A program made the translations under genes and the position numbers. From Luscinia megarhynchos (Eukaryota; Chordata; Aves; Passeriformes; Turdidae), in contig JAPFBE010000003.1 in NCBI GenBank assembly GCA_034336665.1, forward strand, positions 34,198,360-34,262,359: a stretch of DNA of 64,000 nucleotides, given 5' to 3'. The notes under the pieces are model-generated. The model did not search any database, was not told the DNA's origin, and saw nothing but the letters and a program-made list of their open reading frames with translations. This document shows positions 49,601 through 60,300 of the stretch, one piece after another (the first letter of the stretch is position 1; the number at the start of each line of letters is the position of its first letter).

Positions 49601-52018
49601 TCCTCTTTGAATCCATAATCCTTGTTCCATTTTTTATTCCCAGTTATGAGCCTAGTTATTTGTATATATATGTTTAACAATATAATTGTCTCCCTACATT
49701 GTTAAGTCCTCCTGTTTGCTGGAACAAAATTAGTTCTGTGCAGAACAGCAGGCATTTGTGTACATGGCTGGCATCTGTCAGCCTAGGTGTGAAATCCTCT
49801 GTGGAGTGTGGCCTTCTTTGTACAAGGTGAAGCCTCTAAGTGCCAAGATTAGTGGGTGCCAAATGAGTTACAGAATGTTTCCAGTAATATCATTAAGGAG
49901 TGATCAGCTAAACTTTGAACATGATCCTCATAAAATGTTTCACCAATCAATATTTGCAGGTTCAGGTGCCAAACTGCAGTTTGAGGCTGAAGGCCAGGAC
50001 TCAGGGGGCACATGGTGGCTGTGATGAGCCCTGTGCCCAGCCATGGCTATCAGCTGCCAGTCTGGGCTTTTTCAAAGAGCTGGGGGACCTGGGGGCAGAA
50101 AAGGAAAAGGTTGTTGAGTGACCAAAATCTCACAAAGTGTTTGGCTGGTGTAGTGTAGGTCTGAATTGCCAATAGTGCTTGGCAGATTTGGGTCCCTCAT
50201 GGGAGAAATGTGAGTGTGCATAGGGAAAGGAAAACAAATGCCTCTGAGGTATTTTGTTTAGGTATTTCTGGAATGGTTTCGATTTGTATCCTACAGTTAA
50301 GAAGAATATTACAAAATGAACATTCCTGGATTCTGCAGTATAAATATGAGCACACACCTGGACACAGCTACTGCTGGCCAAAACCTATTTGTTTTTAAAC
50401 TCAGGCTTCTAAAAACAGAGAAAATTCCAAAATTATGTAAGTATTTATTTCCTAGAAGGAGCCCTGGATGATTCTAGTAGCAAAAGACCTACAGGCAAGT
50501 GTGAAGCTGTTGGTAGGATGAAAGGAGCAATTTTCTCTGAGCAGCAAAGAACCTTCTTCCTCTTTTTAGCTGTCTCTGTCACTTAACCCATTCTCCTTGG
50601 TACACTGCCCCTGCCACTTGCCCTGCCTGGCAGGTTAGTGGTCATAAGATAATGAGCACTAATGAGTTTCTGCAGTGAATGTTATGACTTGGCTGAGGTT
50701 AAATATTACAAGCAGCCACTTGAATAATGAATGATAAAGAACATGAAGGCAACCTGTTGTTAGCACTTTGGCCTTTGAACGTCTGAAGTTGCTTGCTATT
50801 AGTTCTGACATTTAGCAGAGGTATAGCCCAGCCAGCAGAAATCAGCAGTAAAAGTGAAGAAAGTTGTTTCAATATGCAAGTTATTACATACTTTGAAAAC
50901 GTCTGTTCTACACTGGTTTTGCAGGATTTTTTTTTCCTGATAATCTCATTTAGTTAAATTGTCTGTTTTGACTGTTTAAGCATATAGACTTGTGGGAGGA
51001 GCACTTCAAAATGAACTTGTCAGGGTTATTTTTGTTCTGTTCCCCTTCAGGAACAGCTGTGATATTTTTGGATGCAGTATGGAAAATAACATAACTAACA
51101 AAAGTGAGTTGCCATGAGCAGAACCCAGTGATTTTAAAGTTTGATACAAAAATACTGTTTGGGTTGATTCAAAGTTATTTTAAAATTCTAGTCAGATTCT
51201 CAAAATAGTTTTGAACAAATAAAATGATATATAAGAAATTTTAAAAGAAACCATCCTGATATGTTCTGAAAAAAGTATCTCAAAAATTTTCAATGCTATT
51301 TCAATAAACTGGAGGCAGAATGGAAGAAGAAATAATATTTGTCAAAGAAAAGAACTGAAAAATCATCTAAAATGTTAGAATTCTTGCATGAGAAGTGAGA
51401 GGTTTTAATTTCAGTTCCTGCTTGCTTTGCTATTAAATGTTAAATGAGAAATTTTGAAGCTGCAGTAGAAGAGAATAAAAAACTTGAACACAGAATCTCA
51501 TATAGCCCAGCAATGAGGGCGTTCAATGATAAATGTATAATAAAACTAGCTTTTTGGCTTTTTAAAAGTGTTCTTAGTTAAATATTTTGCCTATCAACAC
51601 TGTTTTGATTTGATAGCTTTATTGACAAAATAGTTTGAAGTCAGTTTGGGAAAAAATATTTATAAATTAGTTTTGTGTACCAACCAAAAGCCAATCATGG
51701 TCATAGCCATAGCTTGTAAGGAAAGGAATTGTTTTCACTCTCACCAAGAAAGAAGCAGAGCTAACTGTTAGAAGAAGCAGGATTTTTTTTTAAATCGAAG
51801 TGTCTGCCATCTAAATATATTGCTGTTTACCAGAACCAATGAAAATTTGATTTCTTTGGGTTTCTGCAAGTTCTTGAGCATAGTAAAAAAGCCAGGGGAT
51901 ATATTATACATTATTTACATAACTGAAATGTTTCATGCTTGCATGCACAGCACTAGAATGGATTCATTCCTTTATTACACCACTTTTAAATGTAGACATG
52001 GCAGTGGGAGTGTGTGTG
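46663..52018. other. AT-rich single-copy DNA, no gene seen
   Basis: A 16-base A run lies at 49499-49514. About 49750-50120 is GC-richer, and a frame of 88 codons crosses part of it with no domain. About 50630-50880 contains 'gataatgagcactaatgag' and may be a conserved element. Nothing can be supported as a gene. Confidence 0.48.
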
Positions 52019-52064
52019 GTTTGTTGGTTGATTGGTTGATTGGTTGGTTGGTTGGTTGGTTGAT
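52019..52064. repeat. (TTGG/TTGA)n microsatellite
   Basis: A run of TTGG tetranucleotides with interspersed TTGA units, about 11 units in all. The plus frame through it (51820-52098) is a Trp/Leu/Val/Gly low-complexity artefact. Confidence 0.9.
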
Positions 52065-52109
52065 TTTATTAACACTGGACTTTGTGATAATGTCTTGAGG
52101 ATTTTTCCT

Positions 52110-52240
52110 CATAACCGTTCTAAATGATTGATTAATCTGAATTAATCTTTATAATTAGAATAATATTAATTTGAAATAATTTTAATTAGACAATTTTAGA
52201 CAAGAAAAATATTTCCAATGAACTTTGCCTTAATTGCATG
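52110..52240. promoter_or_regulatory. Dense homeodomain-type motif cluster (candidate enhancer)
   Basis: Within 130 bp there are repeated ATTAAT, AATTAG and TAATTT-like cores ('gattgattaatctgaattaa', 'tttataattagaataatatt', 'ttttaattagac', 'ccttaattgcatgatg'). Such AT-rich clusters are typical of conserved vertebrate non-coding elements, but AT-rich DNA also produces them by chance. No conservation evidence is available here. Confidence 0.22.
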
Positions 52241-55139
52241 ATGTGTTTTTGGGGAGGAGTGGTTAATTGATTGCCATTTCTTCAGGTGACAATATTGGTT
52301 CTACTAGCTTGGAGGCTTGGTAGGGGCCTTCAAATTACTTTTGTCTCTATTCATGTTGGTCATCAAAATCTGTATGATGTCCATGCCTTCCTGTGGTATT
52401 TTCTGTCTGCCTTCTCAATGTCTGTCTGGTATTTTGGTCCTTTTTAATTCTCTGCATCTCATTTGCATTCCAATATTGAAGGAAATGTTTCTGGCTTGGT
52501 CTCTCTCTTCTGTTTTACTAAAAAAAGCCCCATTTCTAATTATCCATAAATTAAATATTGCATACCCATAGCCTGAATATAAGGTGGTATTTATATACTA
52601 TCTCCACTTCTGAATTATCAATACATTAATTAGCTTCACATCTTACTTTTGTTGTCTCTTTGTTTTGCATGTTAGATTGAAAGAGTTAGCTTGAAGTGTT
52701 TCCATAATACAGCTATTTAAATTTCCCTAACTTTTATCTAATACATCTACTACCATTATTATATAATATTAATTACAGCCATATTTCTTTCTGGACAGAG
52801 TATTATTATTATTATTATTACTGCAACATTTTCTAGTATGATCTTGGCTTGTAGTGGAAAGAAGTAATAAAAGTGTAGGAAAGGGCCAAAATGCTTGGTC
52901 CTTTGAATGTATGCCAAGGAAAATAAATTCATTATTACCTTTCTTTATCAGGTAATCTTGCTGGTACTAAGACATAGAAGGAAATGTTCCTCTGCCATGC
53001 ATAAACAACATCTCAGCTGAAAACAACATAAATGGAGTAACCTCAAATAGAGACTTATGCCAAGAACCAGAACCCAGAGGTTTAGCTCTTCTGCTTATTT
53101 TCAGTGTGCTTTCCATGTGAGAGATACACATGAAATAGATGTCCACCTGCCTTACACACCCTCTGCCATTCAAATGCACTTAGACATTTGTTTGAAAACT
53201 CAATTTGCTGTCTGTCTGCCTAAGCTGCTTCTGATGGGGAGATAATACTGCTCTTACAAGTGGTTTAGCTTAACACTGAAAGTTGTATTGCTAACTGACC
53301 TTGTCATCAATTTACTCTTTTTACAGCTAACTGATGTTTCTGAGTAAAAACATCAAAGAAATCAGGTATCACACATGGCTCCCTAGACAAGACCAGTAAA
53401 GACACTTCTCAGTTTCCTTGTTCTCTTTAACCACTCTGGTAGGTTGAAACAAATGACACTAATTTCTATCATCTTCCTTGTTTCTTGTGGGTGAAGAACT
53501 CATTCACTTTTGTGAATACCTTTCAGATGTGTAATTCAGCTGACATCTGGCAGTTCTCACCTTCCTCAGTCTAAAGGTGATAAACATCTAGTAATTAAAT
53601 CTGTCATTGAGGGCATAACTTTCAGTATTTAGACATATCTACAGTCATAATACAGAGATCCTTGATCCTTGTATATATTCAACCCTCAGGGTTTCTCAGT
53701 GATTCATCAAATTGTCTCAGAAGAAATATTTTAACATCCTTTCTTATATACTCTGCAACTTATAATCTGCTATGGAACCCTCATTCATCTGAGCCCTCTT
53801 CAGCCAGGTTTCAATACCACAGTGATTCAGAAGTGTCACCTCACTTTTCCTCTCTTCCATTTCTCATTTTTAAGTCATCCACAGCCCAGTACCCCTGACA
53901 CCTGCACAGTGTCAATCCTTCTAGATAAACTTTTCTTACCTGATTGCATACTTGTAAGATTTTTTCATCATAATCAACTCATGTTGTTTGTTTATAATTC
54001 TTGTTGCTATGCACTTAGATTCCTCCCTTGGGAATGGATGAATTCCAGAGTTATCACTGAAAGCTTTTTCTTCTTTGCACATTTTAGCCTAGTGTAGAAA
54101 GTCTTGACCCACTCCAGTGTAAGTTCTTGTCCTGATGCCAAGAGCACTCAGTAGAGTCCTCCCTGATATTTTCAAGAACTCTAACCCAATCCTGCTTTTT
54201 TCAGATCTTGTTTTCTTTATATCAGCTCCTGTGATAGGATTTTAATTTCAATTTTTATAATTAGGGCCTTTTCCTGGTACAAGTTCTGATTTTCTCAGCA
54301 CCAGCTACCAATCACTCCTTGGCTCTTCATTCCCCTTTATTTTGTATACTAAATGTGCTGTCTTCTCATTTTCCAACTTATCTTGTGTTCCCACCTCTTC
54401 TTTTTCTTCTCCTATGAAGCAGACCTCCAGCTCTGAGTTCTCTCTTTTCCTGTGTTTCCAGATTCTCTTTCTTGTTCTGGAGTTTGCCCTGTAGGTCTGC
54501 TATGCAGCACAGTTGCTGGATATAAATATGCACAAAATTAAAGATATTTACGGCTCAAGCATATTGTCAAGTATTACATCTTCCCTCTCTTAGACATCCT
54601 TGTCACCACCTTTGGTTATGCCACTCATTTCTCTTAATTTTACTGAGCTCCAGATGATAACTCTATAGCCAAAACGAATATGTGTATTTGTATACTGCTG
54701 GATGGAAAAGGAGAGGAAATTATATCACCAAAGGTTGTAGTTAAGCAGACTTGGTCTTTACTGAGATACTTTTTTTTTCATTACAAAGGCTTTGTCAAGC
54801 TCATGAATTCATATTATGTTCTGGAGCTTTAAAACATTTTGAATTATTATAGCACAAATGCATAAGTCTTTAGTTTCTAATATATATAGGGTAATTTATA
54901 TTTCTTTATGGGAGAGGGGTTGAAAAGAACTATTGTATGTATATTTTTTCCCCTGCTTTTTTTAATTTTCAAAATTTTTCTTTAATGCTGCAGAAAAGCT
55001 AGTATCAGGTTAAGATCTGTGCAGCTACAAACCTTTGCCACTGGCAGGAATCTAGCAGTCACAAACAATTAGTTCTTTCTGTGAATGGTTCAAGGTTAAT
55101 TTTAGCCTCCTAAACTGTCTCCTGCCAGATCTGATAAGT
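52241..55139. other. AT-rich single-copy DNA with an (ATT)n
   Basis: A trinucleotide (TAT)n run lies at 52801-52820. T-rich tracts lie near 54770 and 54945-54975. About 53700-54500 is pyrimidine-rich on the plus strand, with no repeat recognised. No gene. Confidence 0.48.
52801..52820. repeat. (ATT)n microsatellite
   Basis: Nearly seven uninterrupted trinucleotide units. Confidence 0.88.
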
Positions 55140-55320
55140 TTTCTGCTTTAGCTCCAGCTGTCTGGTCCCTGATGGGATTTGGCTACAAGGAGGATGGCAT
55201 TATCAGCCCATTAACTATCACTAGCAGGAGAGCTGTGATGCTGATGAATATTGATCACCGGTTCCACGGGGTTATCGGATGATGCTGAGTGAACCTGACG
55301 CTCGGTTGTTTCTGTGGGCA
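55140..55320. promoter_or_regulatory. CpG-cluster candidate regulatory element
   Basis: Five CpG dinucleotides fall within 46 bp (55259, 55267, 55276, 55299, 55303) in a window where CpG is otherwise rare. The surrounding sequence is not a recognised repeat. It contains a CCATTA homeodomain-type core at 55209, 'aatattgatcacc' (a ONECUT-like ATTGAT core) and several TGATG cores. Retained CpGs suggest selection or lack of germline methylation. No TATA box, splice site pair or coding frame is evident. Confidence 0.33.
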
Positions 55321-55683
55321 GCTTTTATTTTTTTACTGGCTGATGGCACTTCTCTCCCTGGTTCTGCCCGTGGAGGAGGGAGCAGCACAGCAGGGCATCT
55401 CTGCTTTGCCATCCACAGGTTATGACTGACTGCAGGAACGGATTGGAGTGAGCACTTTGCCCCCTCTCTATCTCCATTATCACACAGATTTGCAAAACAT
55501 CTTTGTTACTGAAGCAGGGAAAGCCCAGGTGGGGAGAAAGGATTCTGGATGGGCTTGCAGCCACTGGAGGGATCTGTCTGGTGCTCTCTAAACTGAGGAT
55601 GGTTTCCACCACTGTGGTGGCTCAGCTGTGTCTAGGGTGGGTAGGTGCATGTGAGGTAACCCCCAGTGCTCTGGCACCAACTT
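55321..55683. other. Moderately GC-rich single-copy DNA
   Basis: No gene recognised. A 95-codon minus-strand frame (55325-55612) has no known motif. This could belong with the CpG-bearing element just upstream. Confidence 0.45.
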
Positions 55684-56350
55684 TGTCGGGTTATCTTAAA
55701 CGAGCAAGCAGCTAATAGCTGCAAAAAGGTTATTTATTACAAAGCACATCTTATTGCAAAGCACATCAGTCTCAAAAGGCAAGCAGAAAAGCAATGGCAA
55801 AAGCAGTAGCAAAAGCCCTGGCAAGAGCAAATGGCACAAAAGCAAAAGTGGTGGCAATAAGCAAATGGCTAAAAGCAAATGGCAAAAAGCACCAACTCTC
55901 CCCAATACATACCCTTATACAGGATTTTTCCAACACGCTAAGACACAAGCTCAGACCACCACTCCTTAACCTATTAGAATTCTAGTTTCTTAGTACACCA
56001 GGTTAGCATACCACCTATCTTGTTCTATCTGAAAAACGTAAGTAATATTCTTACTATAGCTCTATTATGCCTAAGCACTACAGCCACTGTCCTGGAGCCT
56101 CTACTGAAAACATTAGCATGTTTTTCAACTTTCTCTAGAACTTGCACTACCACTCTGGCATCTAAACCTCTGACTTACTAAAAGCACTAGAGCTCACACT
56201 AAGACTTACTGACTTACTGCTACTTAAACGTCTACTTTATGTGTGAGTGAATGTCCTTTAACCCATGCACAGGCTTTAATTCAATCCCTGTACTTCGATT
56301 CCTCTCTGAAGAATTCAGAGAATACCCCAGCTCACTGACTCTACCAGGCA
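55684..56350 (-). mobile_element. Endogenous retrovirus LTR, minus strand
   Basis: It begins TGTCGGG at 55684, the low-coordinate terminus. On the minus strand it has a TGTATAAGG promoter box (about 55913-55921) and an AATAAA signal (55733-55738), the correct order and spacing for an LTR. U3 would run from about 55925 to about 56350, where a CR1 fragment takes over. The high-coordinate terminus was not fixed: neither a clear CA end nor a target duplication of 'caactt' was found at a plausible place. No gag, pol or env sequence is seen, so it is probably a solo LTR, possibly truncated by or inserted beside the CR1. Confidence 0.65.
55787..55890. repeat. AAAAGCAAATGGC-type minisatellite in the LTR
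   Basis: About eight imperfect copies of a 12-13 bp unit (AAAAGCAAATGGC and variants such as AAAAGCAGTAGC). It lies between the minus-strand TATA box and AATAAA, so within the LTR's R region. The frames through it are Ser/Lys/Gly or Leu-rich artefacts. A separate 17-bp near-duplication ('caaagcacatc') precedes it at 55740-55767. Confidence 0.85.
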
Positions 56351-56598
56351 TATTTCTACTGAAGTGGTGCCAGGGGAGGTTTAGATTCGATTTTAGGAAG
56401 AGGTTCCTCCCCCAGCTGGGCACTGGGACAGCTCCCCAGGGAGTGGGGACAGCACCAGCCTCACAGAGCTCAAAAAGCATCTGAACAATGCTCTTGGGCA
56501 CTTTGTGTGATTCTTGGGGATGCCCAATGCACGGCCAGGAGTTGGATTTGATGATCTTTATGGGTCCCTTCCAACTCAGCATATTCTGTGACTCTAAA
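56351..56598 (+). mobile_element. CR1 LINE, 3' end, plus strand
   Basis: CR1 blocks: 'gtgccaggggaggtttagat', 'cgattttaggaagaggttcc', 'agctccccagggagtgggga', 'ctcttgggcactttgtgtga', 'gagttggatttgatgatctt' and 'gggtcccttccaactcagca', with the tail 'tattctgtgactct'. It is 5'-truncated at the LTR junction. The 161-codon minus frame across it is an antisense reading of CR1 plus LTR. Confidence 0.92.
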
Positions 56599-57294
56599 AG
56601 GTGTGGAAGGTCCCTCCCAACAGCAGAGCAGTGTGCAACCCTGTGAACACTTGAAATCAGAGGGTGTGCTTGGTTGTTTTGTTTTTCAGAGCAGACAGTT
56701 GTGAAAAAAAAAAACAAACTGTATCTGTCAATATTTTCTTCCTAACCAGAGCAATATTTCTTAGGGTTCTGGAGGCTAAACATTACTTTGGGTTTTTTTT
56801 TCCTAAATCAGTTTGGAAAAAATAAATGTTTTATTACTTTTCAAGGCATAGCAGCACAAATTCTGGGATTCTAGTCAATGCATTATTTATTAATACATAA
56901 AGTATCCTATCAACTAATAAAGCCATAATTTTATTAAAATCCATAATTTTGGATATTACTTTCCCTTTTATTTTATTACTCTAGCAGTTGCAATTCATTC
57001 AAGGGGGGGCGGGGAGATGGGGACAAATCATGGTTATCATATTAAGACAAAAAAAAAAAAGAACAAATCTTTCCTAGGAGAAACTGTGCCTTGGAATAAA
57101 GAGGGAAGAAAAGAACCTAAAAGAGATGGTCTGAAATTTTCTCAGTGTTTTGGGTTTTTTTGTTTAATCTTGCTCCAGTGCATGGTAAGAGTAGACTTTC
57201 TATTCAAGATAACTGAATCTACTTTTAATTCTAAATTAAATGCCGAACAGATTTTTAAAAATCTTAGTAATAACTGCTTATTTAGTTTGATAGT
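56599..57294. other. AT-rich single-copy DNA with a G-rich tract
   Basis: A G-rich run lies at 57003-57022 and an A run at 57048-57060. No gene supported. Confidence 0.5.
57003..57022 (+). other. Putative G-quadruplex motif
   Basis: GGGGGGGCGGGGAGATGGGG supplies four G-tracts of at least three with loops of 1, 1 and 4 bases, which satisfies the usual G4 pattern. It is isolated in AT-rich DNA with no promoter nearby. Confidence 0.6.
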
Positions 57295-57338
57295 TTTAGG
57301 GAACATTAGAATAAAGTTTAGGGAACATTAGAATAAAG
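57295..57338. repeat. Perfect 22-bp tandem duplication
   Basis: The 22-bp unit beginning TTTAGGGAACATTAG and ending AATAAAG occurs twice, back to back and without mismatch (57295-57316 and 57317-57338). Perfect identity suggests a recent slippage duplication. The second copy falls inside a 104-codon frame ending at 57331, which is not otherwise gene-like. Confidence 0.95.
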
Positions 57339-60300
57339 TTTTCCTTATGCTTCTTTAGAGAAGCATCTAAGAGATATTGTCTTTGTGAACAAGTATGATT
57401 TCTAAACATGGAAAATTCTAGTAGCAATCAGCATTTCCTCAACTTTTTTTCCAGCTTAATCAGTAAAATGGTTATCGGTTTTAGCATGGGAACATCCATA
57501 TATGAATGGTGGAGGAAAAGGAGATTATACTGTCTGAAATGGAGATGATTTAAGTGTTGTGCTCTTACTTTGGAAAAAAACAATCTGAAAACCTTTCCTA
57601 ATTTAGAAAAGGAAAAAAATGTCATGGCCTCCAGCAGATGGAAGCTTTGGAAAGCTTGCAAGCTCCAGCTGCTGCCAACTGGCTGTGACCTGTAGGCAAA
57701 GCTTCCCCAGTATCACAGCAAAATCCTGGCCTCCCCAGTGCTCTGCTTTTAGGGAGAGAAGGCCTGCCCATCAGAATTGTACCTCTGCTCCACTCAAAAC
57801 ACATCACAGCCAACACTCTTCTACCAGCATGCTTGTTTCAACACATCAGCCCATTTTATAAATGCTTGGGTTTCTGTGAGAAAGTGCTTTCTCAAGAGAC
57901 TCAAGCACTTCAGTGTTTAAACTCAGCAGCGTTAGAATGCAGAATGGTAGCTGAGAAATTGGATGGGAAAAGAAACAAAAAGGAAAGAGAACAACGAGTG
58001 GCATAAGGGTCTGTTGGGGTTTGTGTTTTGTTGTTGGATTTTTTTTTTAAGTTAGAGATCAATAACACTGAGATGGTCTTGGTTACTCAGAGGAAATAGT
58101 TTGAGAAAGCACAGAAATGTAAATTGAAATGCTCAGCCACCAGTTACAAATGTGTTCCTCTTGATGGCAGATTATTTTCATACTTATAAATTTGCAAACA
58201 TTATTTAGTTGGACTTTGCAGCTCCCAGATTTTTGGCCTTTATTGGCAGAAAACCAACCAAAACACCAAACAACATAACCCTGAAACAAACCAAATGGAA
58301 AACCACTACGGAATCAACCAGCACAAAAATACTGCAAGGATGAAATAATTAAAAACCAATTTTTGTGTGATTTTCATCCAAACTTCTTTCCCCACTATCT
58401 GCAGTGTTTTTCCCATCTGCAAGATGAAGTTGTGACACATAAAATGTGAAAATCACAAAAATATCTTTTCTGATCAAGTATTATCTGTTATAAGAAGAAA
58501 TCAGGAAAATATTAAAAAATATATTTTTTACATAAATGTAATAGACAAAATTTAATCTTCTTTTAACTTCTTGATTTTTGACAGTTAATTTCTAATTGTA
58601 AATTGTAGTAACTCCAGTAGGTTCCTGTCAAGGTCCATAGTGCCTTTGTAGAGCTTACATATCTGTGCTCCTGTGTAAGTTTCAAAAAAGTCAATCTTTC
58701 CAGGATTGCTAATGATAGAAAAGCTTAATTCAGTTAATACTTCCCTTTTTATGCTAGGAACTGCTAAGATCAGGAGAAACAAATCCACCATGAACATGGG
58801 GTTTTACCTTCACTAAGCATTTCTGAAATCCCAGAGGAAAAACCAACAAATAATTTAGAGATCCCTGCTGAGTGGTTAAGGCTTGGACACAGGATGTGCT
58901 TCCAGACCCAACACATTTGAAGGTGCATATCTTTGACCATAAAGGATTGACTACTGGCAGCTCTTAGGAGAAGGAGCAGAGCACTCAAGACACCAATGTC
59001 ACAGCAGCACAGCTCAGCATCACCTCAGCAGATGTGCTGGATTGTTCAAGAAAAACTCCACAAGCAAAGAAGACAAGAAACAAGAAAAACTAACACACAC
59101 ACACACACACACACGCTCTTATTCTTGTTTCAATTGCTTTTTCCCCTCTTTTTCCCCTCTGTTTCAGACCATGGTGTATAGATGCAGTCAATATTTTCTA
59201 CAGGTTCTTAGAAACTCTCTGAGGACATCACTCAAGTGCAATAGACCAGAAAAACCTCTGGAGTTGACTGAGTTCTCCATGCAGTAGAGAAACACTAAAT
59301 GACACAGACTTGAGCTGTCTCTGGAGAGATGCAAAGGTGTCTTCCACACCTCATTAATTGTGTGACTGTGACTGATAAGGAACCTCAGTTATGGACCTAA
59401 ACAATTGGGTAGAATTCTCTCCCATTCACTGATTTTTCATAGCTCATCTTAAAGAGAAAATAAGACCTGTCACTGTTCTGTTAGTTTCTCTAATAGAAAA
59501 GAATACAACTTCTCTTTGCCTGACAGTACACATTCAAGTGTATTTCTATGCAAAAAAATGGGAATTGTGTCTCCCATTAAAGCATCCATATCTTCCAGAG
59601 TGACTTATGCTAATCTGGGCTTGGTCCAGCTTCCAGCTGAGCAGGAATAACTCAGCCATTCTGGAACTGCAGCACCCACTTATGGCATAATTCAGATAAA
59701 ATAACTGCTTTGAATTCATCATTTGTTTAAATGTGGTTTACCTTTTAAGTGCAAAGAAGCACTAATGTGCAGTCAGGGATTAAAAAACACAAACAAATTC
59801 CAGAGAAATATGACAGAGTAAAAACATGACAATAAGCACACTTGTCACCCTACATTGGAAAATTCAGGAAAAGTGCTTTATCACAGGTTTGGTTTTGGGC
59901 AAAAGCTTCTTGAGTCTTTTGAATTCTGCATTTGGAAGCTTTGAAGTCGTTTCATCCTCTCATGCTGAGCCTTGTAGGGCATGGATGTGCATACTGTCTT
60001 TCTGGCCTTTGAATCTTCTTAAACTTTATATATGTTTAATGTTTTTAAAAAGACACCAGAAAGCCTACAAAGCACAATAGCTCAAGGCATAGCTGCAGTA
60101 TATATACTTCAATGGGGCATTACACATCAAAGGACTGTGACAGAACAGGACTATGAAAACATTGATACTGGGACAAGTAAAATGCAGTTATAACCTAAGA
60201 CTGTGTTACTCTGTGTCCTCAAAAGTCCTTGTTCAACAGGCAAAAAGAGTATGTGGTGAATTCATGATTCTAAGTGAAAGGCTTGGACATCCAGCAGCAT

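Noticed and set aside
56232..56717. 161-codon minus-strand open frame
   Set aside because: It is the antisense of a clear CR1 3' end plus the adjoining LTR, so it is not a gene.
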